From positions 186,001-250,000 of the forward strand of contig CM015707.1 in assembly GCA_004764695.1 (NCBI GenBank): a stretch of 64,000 nucleotides of DNA, written 5' to 3'. Source of the DNA: Schizochytrium sp. TIO01 (lineage: Eukaryota; Sar; Bigyra; Thraustochytrida; Thraustochytriidae). Positions 8,769 to 16,023 of this stretch are shown here, piece by piece. The notes under the pieces were generated by a model that saw only the letters and a list, made by a program, of their open reading frames with translations, had not been told where the DNA came from and did no database searches. The position numbers and the translations under genes are program-made. Positions within the stretch are counted from its first letter, which is position 1. Every line of letters starts with the position of its first letter.

Positions 8769-9179
8769 TCAGAAACGTACCTCCTTCGAGTTTGTCATTG
8801 AAAGTTCAGAGAGCCGAAGGTTATGCTTCCGAAGGACACGATCGCAGATCAGACACCAGCCATCATGCGTCACTGCAGGAAGTGTCCAGATTTCCCTTTG
8901 CCGATGAAAAACTTGCTGATAATGGATCCAAATGCACTTTGAGTTTAAGCAAGGGATTCTCGGATCATTTTCTCTCGGGTCATATGCTTTTAATTGATTC
9001 TCTGGAGCTCGGATTTGTGGCATCACGACACAACCTCCTTCCTCGTAAACAGCACGCACACTTGGGTCGCGTCTTTCTACGGCCTCTTCCAAAGAAGTCA
9101 AGAAGTCATTGATCATGTTATTCTTAATATTATTTTTCACCCGAAAAGACTTGTATTCAAACGATGTATAAACACTCAT
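8769..9179 (-). CDS. small zinc-binding protein, unknown
   Basis: This is a 136-aa protein starting at the ATG at 9179. Two cysteine pairs, C77-x4-C82 and C109-x2-C112, with nearby histidines (86, 92) make a plausible zinc-binding module. The N-terminal third is charged and helical. It lies upstream of the capsid protein on the same strand, separated by 186 bp, and is divergent from the candidate capsid gene at 9288. A virion role is possible from position only. No family was recognised. Confidence 0.6.
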   Translation of the reverse strand: MSVYTSFEYKSFRVKNNIKNNMINDFLTSLEEAVERRDPSVRAVYEEGGCVVMPQIRAPENQLKAYDPRENDPRIPCLNSKCIWIHYQQVFHRQREIWTLPAVTHDGWCLICDRVLRKHNLRLSELSMTNSKEVRF

Positions 9180-9226
9180 CGCAGAAGAAGGCAGTCAAAG
9201 ATAAATTCCTATAAGACACTTACACA

Positions 9227-9234
9227 TATATATA
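9227..9234 (+). promoter_or_regulatory. TATA box for candidate capsid gene 9288
   Basis: TATATATA lies 54-61 nt before the ATG at 9288, in the divergent intergenic region. The same word precedes the genes at 14628, 15968, 54350 and 57131 at 35-55 nt. Confidence 0.45.
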
Positions 9235-9287
9235 CCGTTTTAAGAGAGATCAAGATACAGAAACAAAACAAAAAGAGTGAAGAAAAG

Positions 9288-10316
9288 ATGAGTGGACACA
9301 ATAAGACTTTACCAAACCATCTGAGCTACCTTTCGGCATTTGATCCCCGTGCACCTTCTTTCAAACGGCCAACAACTCAAATAGGCCCTTACCCTGGTGG
9401 AGTCCCATACCTTACAGACCAGTACATCAACAATGATAATCTTGTTAACAAGACACCTGCACAACGAACAAACGGTGTCATTAGAACATCTGTGATCACA
9501 CGAACGAGGGATCAAAATCGCATTAATGTCAACCAGCTCGCCTTTATGGACACTCAGTTGGTAGATAAACCAATCTTTTGGAACATTCAGCGACTCAATT
9601 ACTTTTTCTGTGACACCTCTGTACATGGGGGTTACACTTTACTAAACAAGAACGATACTTTGAAACAGTATCTTAAAAAAGACGCATTCAACCTTCCAAG
9701 TAACAGAATTGAAGCAGAGCGAAAGTATATCATGAATAGATTTAAGCTTTATGGAGCTGTTGCAAATCGTGACGCTGACAACCTCGAAGACATGCCGCGG
9801 GAACGTGTCGCGAGGTGCTTTACAATTTCAGTCAAAGGAGTAACATGGATTTTGGATTATTGGTCAACCGCTACTAAAATCATTAGACCTTATGATCAAT
9901 GTTACTTTGTTCTTAAAAAGGTAAAAGTTGAGAACTTAGAAGATTTTAGATTTCAAGATAATATTACAATTAATAACGCACGTGCTCTTATGCCAATCGA
10001 TGAGAAGTTGCGAGGCAAGTGGGTCTGGCAAATTCTACCTTATCACACTTCTGACAACTCTATCAGCCCAGAGGCTTACACCTGGACGGAGAGTGAAACT
10101 AAGAATGTAAACGGAATTGAAATAGCGGAAGAAGTCCGACATATTGGTTCGTTTTGGAAGTGTGGTAACGCACACGAGTATGTTGACACAGGCTACAGAG
10201 GGGTTTACAACACGCGCGACACACCTGAAAAGGTAGCTAGAGATATTACCCATCTCCATTTGGCAGGAAATGTTGCTCCGATTCATTTCTATTTAAGACT
10301 TGGAATGGGTGTTTAG
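9288..10316 (+). CDS. candidate capsid accessory (triplex-like) protein
   Basis: The frame is open from 8994, but the upstream part is antisense to the gene at 8769-9179. The ATG at 9288 follows the TATA box and gives 342 aa. Residues 178-211 read FTISVKGVTWILD...TKIIRPYDQCYFVLK. This parallels FTTRVHGTCHILN...TETIVPGDVLLYDFF in the protein at 13549-14628. The region before it also matches (Y-I-M-N-R-F-K-L-Y-G-A-V-A-N against Q-I-L-S-E-G-I-R-F-L-G-I-A-L). The two are therefore probably diverged paralogues with a shared beta-sandwich. Its position by the capsid protein and its TATA-type promoter suggest a capsid part such as a triplex subunit. The function is inference. Confidence 0.6.
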   Translation: MSGHNKTLPNHLSYLSAFDPRAPSFKRPTTQIGPYPGGVPYLTDQYINNDNLVNKTPAQRTNGVIRTSVITRTRDQNRINVNQLAFMDTQLVDKPIFWNIQRLNYFFCDTSVHGGYTLLNKNDTLKQYLKKDAFNLPSNRIEAERKYIMNRFKLYGAVANRDADNLEDMPRERVARCFTISVKGVTWILDYWSTATKIIRPYDQCYFVLKKVKVENLEDFRFQDNITINNARALMPIDEKLRGKWVWQILPYHTSDNSISPEAYTWTESETKNVNGIEIAEEVRHIGSFWKCGNAHEYVDTGYRGVYNTRDTPEKVARDITHLHLAGNVAPIHFYLRLGMGV

Positions 10317-10386
10317 AAAATCTTGAAGATTAAATTATAAAACTTTTAACAACAACAGAATTTAAAAAAAGAATTAGACTTTCCGA

Positions 10387-10770
10387 CTATCCAAATGTAC
10401 TCTCTTGCTGCAAATCAATGTATACGAAACCATCCTTGTGCTTGAAACGTTCTTCAATCTCCTCCAAAGACATCCGGAGAGACGGGATGCAGACTCCTTT
10501 TAGACCAGTAGCAGATTCTTGTTCAATCATTGGAATTAATGCTGATTCTGCATTGAGCTTATTGCGTTTCCGAAATGCAAACATAAATTGGCCAAACGAA
10601 GTATCACGTTGCACGATGTAGCGATACAACTTCTTCCGAAAAGTCAGAAAAATGCAAACATGATCTGGGTACTGTGACTCGAAGAATTTCTTTCTTTGTT
10701 TAACCGCTTCTTCGTCCATCGTCGCTTGTACTTTTTGTGTCGCTGACTCCTTTTTACCCTTGGAAAACAT
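10387..10770 (-). CDS. viral ATG8/LC3/GABARAP-like protein
   Basis: The 127-aa product matches the ATG8 ubiquitin-like family along residues 25-127. The signs are KKFFESQYPDHV (the K-Y-P-D-R-V region), TSFGQFMFAFRKRNKL (the T-V-G-Q-F...I-R-K-R signature), then MSLEEIEERFKHKDGFVYID and a final STFG. ATG8 proteins are joined to membrane lipid through a C-terminal glycine, and cellular precursors usually carry extra residues that ATG4 removes. Here the protein ends exactly at that glycine (G127), so it would be ready for the conjugation machinery without processing. About 24 extra residues precede the ATG8 core. A role in subverting or using host autophagy membranes is inferred. It was probably acquired from a host. 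Confidence 0.85.
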   Translation of the reverse strand: MFSKGKKESATQKVQATMDEEAVKQRKKFFESQYPDHVCIFLTFRKKLYRYIVQRDTSFGQFMFAFRKRNKLNAESALIPMIEQESATGLKGVCIPSLRMSLEEIEERFKHKDGFVYIDLQQESTFG

Positions 10771-10865
10771 TACAATTGGGACTTTAAAGCTATAGCCTTT
10801 ATTTATTGATGAATAGTTATAATATTAAATTATACCTTTATTTTTTTTATATGTTTCGTATTCCT

Positions 10866-11426
10866 TTATTCGTTCGCTTCCTCCGCTGAGGATGGAGTAC
10901 TCGAAGCCAGCTTCAACTTCTCTTGCTCAGACATATCAATGTAGTGTTGCTTCACCTCTGCAGGAAGTGTCTCGCGCCAAGTTTGACCAAGGAGCGAAAG
11001 CGCTTCACGATAGGAAATGTTCTTTTCCTTTCGAAGTTCAGGGGCCCGCTCGCGTGCAAACATCAGAAATGGAGGACACGCTTTAGTAGCAGAAGAAGGG
11101 TCCTTTTGACCTCTACGTCCGACATTATCAATATTGTATCCAAGCTCTTCAGCCTCTTTGTAAAATCGAATCTTATCGTTTGCAGCCATTTCCTCCCACT
11201 TTGTACGATCCTCGACAGCTTTCCAATCGGAAGCATATTCATAAATCGCTTTCTTGGGGGCTTCTCCGACAGCCTTCGCGTTCGCGACCATTTCTTTTAC
11301 ATATAGTTGATAAGCACTTCGAGGAGCGGGTTTTACGAGAGGGAACAAACGCTTCGCAGTCATACGAATCTTATTCTTAGACTTAACTAAGGTATCTACT
11401 TTCGAGGATGATTGTTTCGGTGCCAT
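10866..11426 (-). CDS. two-box HMG DNA-bending protein
   Basis: The 186-aa basic protein carries two HMG boxes. Box A, about residues 33-95, reads PAPRSAYQLYVKEM...WEEMAANDKIRFYKEAEE. Box B, about 114-174, reads ACPPFLMFARERAPELR...LGQTWRETLPAEVKQHY. Both have the expected proline-rich start, aromatic core positions and the late W/K-Y pattern. A basic, likely nuclear-targeting N-terminus precedes box A, and a short acidic tail follows box B. HMG proteins bend DNA and package chromatin, so it probably condenses or organises viral DNA in the nucleus or virion. It sits with the ATG8-like gene on the minus strand, 95 bp upstream. Confidence 0.85.
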   Translation of the reverse strand: MAPKQSSSKVDTLVKSKNKIRMTAKRLFPLVKPAPRSAYQLYVKEMVANAKAVGEAPKKAIYEYASDWKAVEDRTKWEEMAANDKIRFYKEAEELGYNIDNVGRRGQKDPSSATKACPPFLMFARERAPELRKEKNISYREALSLLGQTWRETLPAEVKQHYIDMSEQEKLKLASSTPSSAEEANE

Positions 11427-11459
11427 TTTTGCTCTTGAGATCTAGTCTAGTAACTCGTT

Positions 11460-12164
11460 TCAGGACTGATCTTGTGAGACCAGCGTCGTTTGTTCGTACC
11501 TCTGTGTTGTATCTATTTCGAGACTATCACTATCTTGGTCACCCATGACACTATCACTACTTTCTGACATGTAATTACTACTCGATATGCTACATCTTAC
11601 TATAGGAGTTATACTACAAACGGAAGGAAGTTTTGAGACTACACTTCCTTCCTGTAAAAAAATAAACTGAAATACAAAAACTCCTCCAGCTATTAAACTT
11701 AATTCCCATATGTTCAAAAATAAAAGTGTGAGTCCTTCTAGGTTTAGTAAGTTCTTTAGATCGTTCACCATATAGACAGTAAAAATATACACTAATATCG
11801 ATAGTAATGTATAAATTAGCGGATTAATAGCAATATTCCTAATTATACTGTAATGGGCAAATATTCCTAATTTATAGACACCTGAAAAGAAGCCATAGAT
11901 AATCGAAAGACCTTCATCACGTAACAACGGTGATGGAAGTATCAATATCAGAGAAATAAAGAAGTGAAATGAAAGAGAGATAATCGTGTATGTATAAGGT
12001 ACCAAAATATATGGAAAGTATCCAATTACATGGATCCTTTTCATAGCGCACATGAGAATAAGTATTCGAGTCAGGGCCCATCCTAACGTATTAAGAATCT
12101 CGATTGTAAACGACTGAGTAGGGGGGCAAAGTTCATTTTTGGCCTCTGGTGTCAAAACAATCAT
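11460..12164 (-). CDS. multipass membrane protein with Ser/Asp-rich tail
   Basis: This 234-aa protein has about five hydrophobic helices within residues 15-170, then a 65-residue polar tail rich in S, D and Q. The fourth helix begins INPLIYTLLSILVYIF, and the next part reads LLFLNIWELSL. This layout is loosely like helices 3 and 4 of the heliorhodopsin-like proteins nearby, but the rest does not align by eye. It lies directly upstream of the HMG gene on the same strand. Function unknown. It could be a shortened member of the same membrane family or unrelated. Confidence 0.55.
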   Translation of the reverse strand: MIVLTPEAKNELCPPTQSFTIEILNTLGWALTRILILMCAMKRIHVIGYFPYILVPYTYTIISLSFHFFISLILILPSPLLRDEGLSIIYGFFSGVYKLGIFAHYSIIRNIAINPLIYTLLSILVYIFTVYMVNDLKNLLNLEGLTLLFLNIWELSLIAGGVFVFQFIFLQEGSVVSKLPSVCSITPIVRCSISSSNYMSESSDSVMGDQDSDSLEIDTTQRYEQTTLVSQDQS

Positions 12165-12388
12165 ATTCCTTCGCTTTTAAAGACCTTTATTTTCAATTTT
12201 AAGAAGAAAAGGTTTTATAGAACTTAATTATTAAAAAAAAAATATATTAATCTTGTTTCTTGTAAGGTCTTTATTAAATTACTTAATTTCAAATTTAAAT
12301 GTATTTAAAAAAAAAAAAGAAGAAGAATTAAAGAAAGAGTAAAAAAGAAACAAAAGGCATTTAAAAATATGGAGTTGCCTTTTAATGG

Positions 12389-13150
12389 TTATTTTTTCCA
12401 TTTTTGTATATTCTCAGTAATGCTATAAATACTACAGTAGTATAATAAAACATCTTGTAGAACAGAACCATTGGGTCTCAAAAACATGAAAACTGTGAGA
12501 CTCGAGAGAAGGATAACCTTGAATAAAGCTATTTTTTTCTTTTGCTTCTCAAATTGGACAATGAGACACAGTAGAACATTTGACAGAGAAGAGTTTTCGT
12601 CACTAGCTTGAGCTAAAAGGTCAAAACGAACTCGACGCAGTGACTTCAAAAGTGCGATGTATGCATCGGGCGTCTCTTCTATAAGTTTACAAATCGAAAA
12701 ATGAAAAGAGCTAACGCTTTGGTAGTTTATAATAATATATACAGTAGTTAGTAGTGATGCTGTATCTTTCCAGTTTTTAAATGGGTCAAACTCAAATTTA
12801 ACAGGACGCTCAAGAGGATTTAAAAGCTTTACATTGCTCAGGAAAATGGAAATTAGAACCAAACGATTAATCCCAACAACATCAACCATTCGAAAGAAAA
12901 GGCAGTAAACAAGTAAGTGAACAACAGGACTCAAGCATAGAAAAACGAAAGATATGACTCCACTTATGGAATGTATAACTTCATTTCTTGCCTTTGTACT
13001 CATTTCTAGGTTATAATTATAAAATCGAACTTCAACATCGAACAGAAACTTTAAAATTTGCGAGTATTCTGAGAGCAGAAGGTCAACACCCTTGTAGGAT
13101 ACTGAATAGACTACTGACATCCAAAGCACGTCAGCGAATGGAACAAGCAT
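12389..13150 (-). CDS. membrane protein, possibly heliorhodopsin-related
   Basis: This is a 253-aa protein with hydrophobic stretches near residues 62-86, 92-106, 127-142, 188-198, 206-224 and 229-245. The segment FDPFKNWKDTASLLTT resembles the helix-3 segment YPFRFFVDTSSLVTI of the protein at 2109-3044. The late helix reads KIALFKVILLSSLTVF and contains a lysine (K211) roughly where heliorhodopsins bind retinal. The match is short and the helices are less regular than in the other members, so kinship is only a suggestion. No signal peptide is evident. Confidence 0.5.
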   Translation of the reverse strand: MLVPFADVLWMSVVYSVSYKGVDLLLSEYSQILKFLFDVEVRFYNYNLEMSTKARNEVIHSISGVISFVFLCLSPVVHLLVYCLFFRMVDVVGINRLVLISIFLSNVKLLNPLERPVKFEFDPFKNWKDTASLLTTVYIIINYQSVSSFHFSICKLIEETPDAYIALLKSLRRVRFDLLAQASDENSSLSNVLLCLIVQFEKQKKKIALFKVILLSSLTVFMFLRPNGSVLQDVLLYYCSIYSITENIQKWKK

Positions 13151-13548
13151 GGTATCATTCTTAACTTACTCAGATAATACATATTGTTTATTTTATACTT
13201 TGTGATCTTTATTCATTTTCTACAAGCAGAGAATTCAGTTTCTTATCCTGTAAATTCACACCGCGGTCTATGAATTCTGTCTGATACCAAGAAGAATCTT
13301 GAGTCTATCTAATATATCATTTATAATGGGCATACAGGAATGATTCGCGGAGTCTCTTTGCTTTGATTTCTGTTGGATTTGACGATTCCTGTAACAAGTT
13401 TGATGTAACAAAGGAAGTAGCAAGCTCGTTCATTATATTAGTTGTGAATATGTTTTGGTTTGGTTTGGTTTGGTTTCAGTTGTAAATCAAAATTCTTAAA
13501 CCTCGTTTTTTTTTAATAAAATTGATAATGTTATGTTTGTCTTCCTTT
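13151..13548. other. intergenic, no gene seen
   Basis: About 400 bp separate the genes at 13549-14628 and 12389-13150. The stretch is AT-rich and holds a short GGTTT repeat near 13456-13479. I see no open frame worth calling, no tRNA and no clear palindrome. It presumably holds the promoter of the 12389-13150 gene and the 3' end of its upstream neighbour. Confidence 0.4.
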
Positions 13549-14628
13549 TTACATTGCTCCGAGCAAAACATCAAGTCCCTTTCCAGACTTTGCAAAACTC
13601 AATGCCTTTCCAACCTTACGACGTTCAAGATCATTTACAAGATACGTTTGTGCAATATAAAACTCACGAAGGCATTTTTCAAAGTATCCAGGATAGGTGG
13701 CATCGCTGAAAAGGTCACGGAAACGCTCCATCAATGCCTTAATGTAATTATACTTTTCTTCTTCACCATCTTGGAACTCCATCGGCTTCTTCTTCTTTGT
13801 CATTTCGACTGCCCTGGAGATCTCACTTCCAGTTGCGTCAAATTGTGGGTCCATTGCTGCTGTAAGTTTAACTAACAAATCAATTAGTCCATTCAGATAC
13901 ATAGCAGGTGCAGTTGCCATCATAGAGGCGTCATCGGAAGCACGGGCACGAAGTTCTGGAAGCATCATATCCTGAAGTGAAAAATGTGTGTCTTCAAGCT
14001 TGACAAGTTTTAGAGGAATCTTCTCATCTGAATATCCATACCTCGAGAAGCGCTTCGAAAAGTCAGGAGACTCAATTTCCTTAGTAGTAAAAAAATCATA
14101 CAGGAGAACGTCTCCTGGAACGATCGTTTCGGTAGAAGTGTTCAGAATATGACAGGTTCCGTGAACACGAGTAGTGAACTGGAGCTTAGAATGTTCGGCT
14201 TGTTCTGGGTTTGGATTCGTTGGCCCAAGAGCGATGCCCAGGAATCGAATACCTTCCGAAAGAATTTGGTGCACTTGTCGTTCATAAATTTCCTTCTCTG
14301 CTGGGTTTTCAGGGTTTGCTGTCGTTTTAGCATATGTCTTGTTTTTGCCTATCGCAAGGCCGTTGGTGTATGTCGTTCCTTCAATTGCATTGTTAAGAAT
14401 ACTTGCTTTGTTTGCTTTACTAGATGCGACCCTGTAAACCAGATCATTGACGTCAGTACGGACTACAGCGTTGTTGTTAGTTGCAGGTCGACCAGGGTAA
14501 ATGTAGTGAGACGAACTATCAGCCTTCAGCCTATTAGACATGTCCTTCAAGTCAAATCTCGTCTGAATGACAATGCCTTGTTGATCAGCAATAGCACCGA
14601 AGCGCCCATCTTGATTATTTGTTGCCAT
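13549..14628 (-). CDS. candidate capsid accessory (triplex-like) protein
   Basis: The frame is open from a GTG at 14637, but the ATG at 14628 gives the 359-aa protein beginning MATNNQDGRF. Residues 115-180 contain ILSEGIRFLGIALGPTN, then FTTRVHGTCHILN and ETIVPGDVLLYDFF, an array of strands with a V-x-G...I-x-P-G-D pattern. The same pattern in the protein at 9288-10316 suggests the two are paralogues. The C-terminal third is helical. It has a TATA box 52 nt upstream. It lies with the 14700-15968 gene and the polymerase half on the minus strand. Capsid role is inferred from context; herpesvirus-like capsids use two related triplex proteins. Confidence 0.6.
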   Translation of the reverse strand: MATNNQDGRFGAIADQQGIVIQTRFDLKDMSNRLKADSSSHYIYPGRPATNNNAVVRTDVNDLVYRVASSKANKASILNNAIEGTTYTNGLAIGKNKTYAKTTANPENPAEKEIYERQVHQILSEGIRFLGIALGPTNPNPEQAEHSKLQFTTRVHGTCHILNTSTETIVPGDVLLYDFFTTKEIESPDFSKRFSRYGYSDEKIPLKLVKLEDTHFSLQDMMLPELRARASDDASMMATAPAMYLNGLIDLLVKLTAAMDPQFDATGSEISRAVEMTKKKKPMEFQDGEEEKYNYIKALMERFRDLFSDATYPGYFEKCLREFYIAQTYLVNDLERRKVGKALSFAKSGKGLDVLLGAM

Positions 14629-14679
14629 ATTTTTCACTCAACGTCAGTGTTTCCTTTCATATTCTTCTATTGTATTGGA

Positions 14680-14686
14680 TATATAT
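14680..14686 (-). promoter_or_regulatory. TATA box for gene 14628
   Basis: TATATAT on the minus strand, about 52 nt before the ATG at 14628, lies in the 70-bp gap between two candidate virion genes. Confidence 0.4.
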
Positions 14687-14699
14687 TTCACCAAGAAAA

Positions 14700-15968
14700 T
14701 CAAGGATGTGTCATGATGGAACTGTAACCTGCGAGGCCACCGCGGCTACGTGAAGATGCAATACTCATCACATCATCTAAGTCACTTTCATCGTCTGGTT
14801 CTTTTAATTTAGCAGAAAAGTGCCAATCTTTTTGTGTTTGAGAAAATGGTTTAGGAACCGAAGGGATTGTCTTACGCAAGTGGCGGATGTAATTCTGAAA
14901 GGGAACAGCCGAGCGCCCACTTTCATAGGATGGAACGATCCAAAGAATATTCAGCCTGAGTTTGAAGTAAATTTCAGGTATCTGTCTAATGTCAGTGACC
15001 TTAAAGTGGATCTGAAGAGAATTTAAAGTTACTATTCTTGCTTGATTGATGCAGTCACAACAGTGGAAAGCGCGATGTGCGTATTCCTCAATAGGAACAA
15101 GTACACCCTTTTCATGCCGATAAGCCTTGTCTTCATCACGAGCAAACCAGGTCGATGGATAGTATCCAGATGGAAGAGAAACTAAGTAGGTACTCCGAGT
15201 ACCGTGCACTGCATCTGCATTCATCATTTCTGTAATCCCAGGTCCCATCTGCTTTGAGGGACAGACATTAGGGTTTGTGATTGCGTCGGCGTGAAGCATA
15301 ATGTTTCCGTTCCGAGCCAACTTATTGATCTTTTCGTCACACTCCGGAAGTGCACCTCCAGAACCCTCAATGACACCGTCACCAAAAACCATTCTTGGGT
15401 TGAAAGTGCTGTTTCTTTCCAAAAGATTGTACTCGCGCTCTGTCATACTATGCTTCAATGGATGGCAGATAGTGTAAGCCATTCCATCAATATAATGTGC
15501 AGGTTTCTCATAGGGAATCCAGACCCGGTGCTTCTTATCAGGCGTAAGTACGTCAGTATCAAGTGTAAATCCATCTACACGCGGGGTCGCATACGACGCA
15601 GCTAAATCTACTGCACCTGTGTTATCTGAACAATTTATGTCGTACATGCAAAGTGAAAGAAGCATTCCCCTGCGGTCAGAATCAGTTGTTTTCATTACAT
15701 TATCATCGTCGTCATCATCATCATCACCACATAGCTCATTCTGAGAAGTAACAAAATCGTGAATAAGTGAGAATGAGCGCTGATGATTTGTGCAAATTTC
15801 TGGAAGAGTCAGCACAACACCATTAGAAGATTTTGCTCGTTTGATCTGCTCAGGAGTCAAACGACAACTGATAGAAAAGCAATGGGGAGAATCGGCCACT
15901 GTCATATCAGCTCTTGCGAGCTTCACACTCATGACCGGCTGGTCGTTAACTTGCTTCATGAAATCCAT
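14700..15968 (-). CDS. candidate virion protein with Asp run
   Basis: This is a 422-aa soluble protein, not recognised. An uninterrupted run of eight aspartates lies at residues 82-89 (GAT/GAC codons), probably a surface loop. The central part (about 100-300) is rich in beta-type sequence, with GSGGALPECDEKIN and LVSLPSGYYPSTWF. The tail is Ser/Arg/Gly-rich (SIASSRSRGGLAGYSS). It shares its strand, spacing and TATA-type promoter with the candidate capsid gene at 13549-14628. A second triplex-like or other capsid component is possible by position, but there is no direct motif evidence. Confidence 0.6.
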   Translation of the reverse strand: MDFMKQVNDQPVMSVKLARADMTVADSPHCFSISCRLTPEQIKRAKSSNGVVLTLPEICTNHQRSFSLIHDFVTSQNELCGDDDDDDDDNVMKTTDSDRRGMLLSLCMYDINCSDNTGAVDLAASYATPRVDGFTLDTDVLTPDKKHRVWIPYEKPAHYIDGMAYTICHPLKHSMTEREYNLLERNSTFNPRMVFGDGVIEGSGGALPECDEKINKLARNGNIMLHADAITNPNVCPSKQMGPGITEMMNADAVHGTRSTYLVSLPSGYYPSTWFARDEDKAYRHEKGVLVPIEEYAHRAFHCCDCINQARIVTLNSLQIHFKVTDIRQIPEIYFKLRLNILWIVPSYESGRSAVPFQNYIRHLRKTIPSVPKPFSQTQKDWHFSAKLKEPDDESDLDDVMSIASSRSRGGLAGYSSIMTHP

Positions 15969-16010
15969 CAGGCCAATTCTTTCTCCGCCTTTTGCTTTAC
16001 TCGACTTCTC

Positions 16011-16017
16011 TATATAT
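16011..16017 (-). promoter_or_regulatory. TATA box for gene 15968
   Basis: TATATAT lies 43-49 nt before the ATG at 15968, in the 55-bp gap after the RNA polymerase gene. Confidence 0.4.
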
Positions 16018-16023
16018 GTTGTT

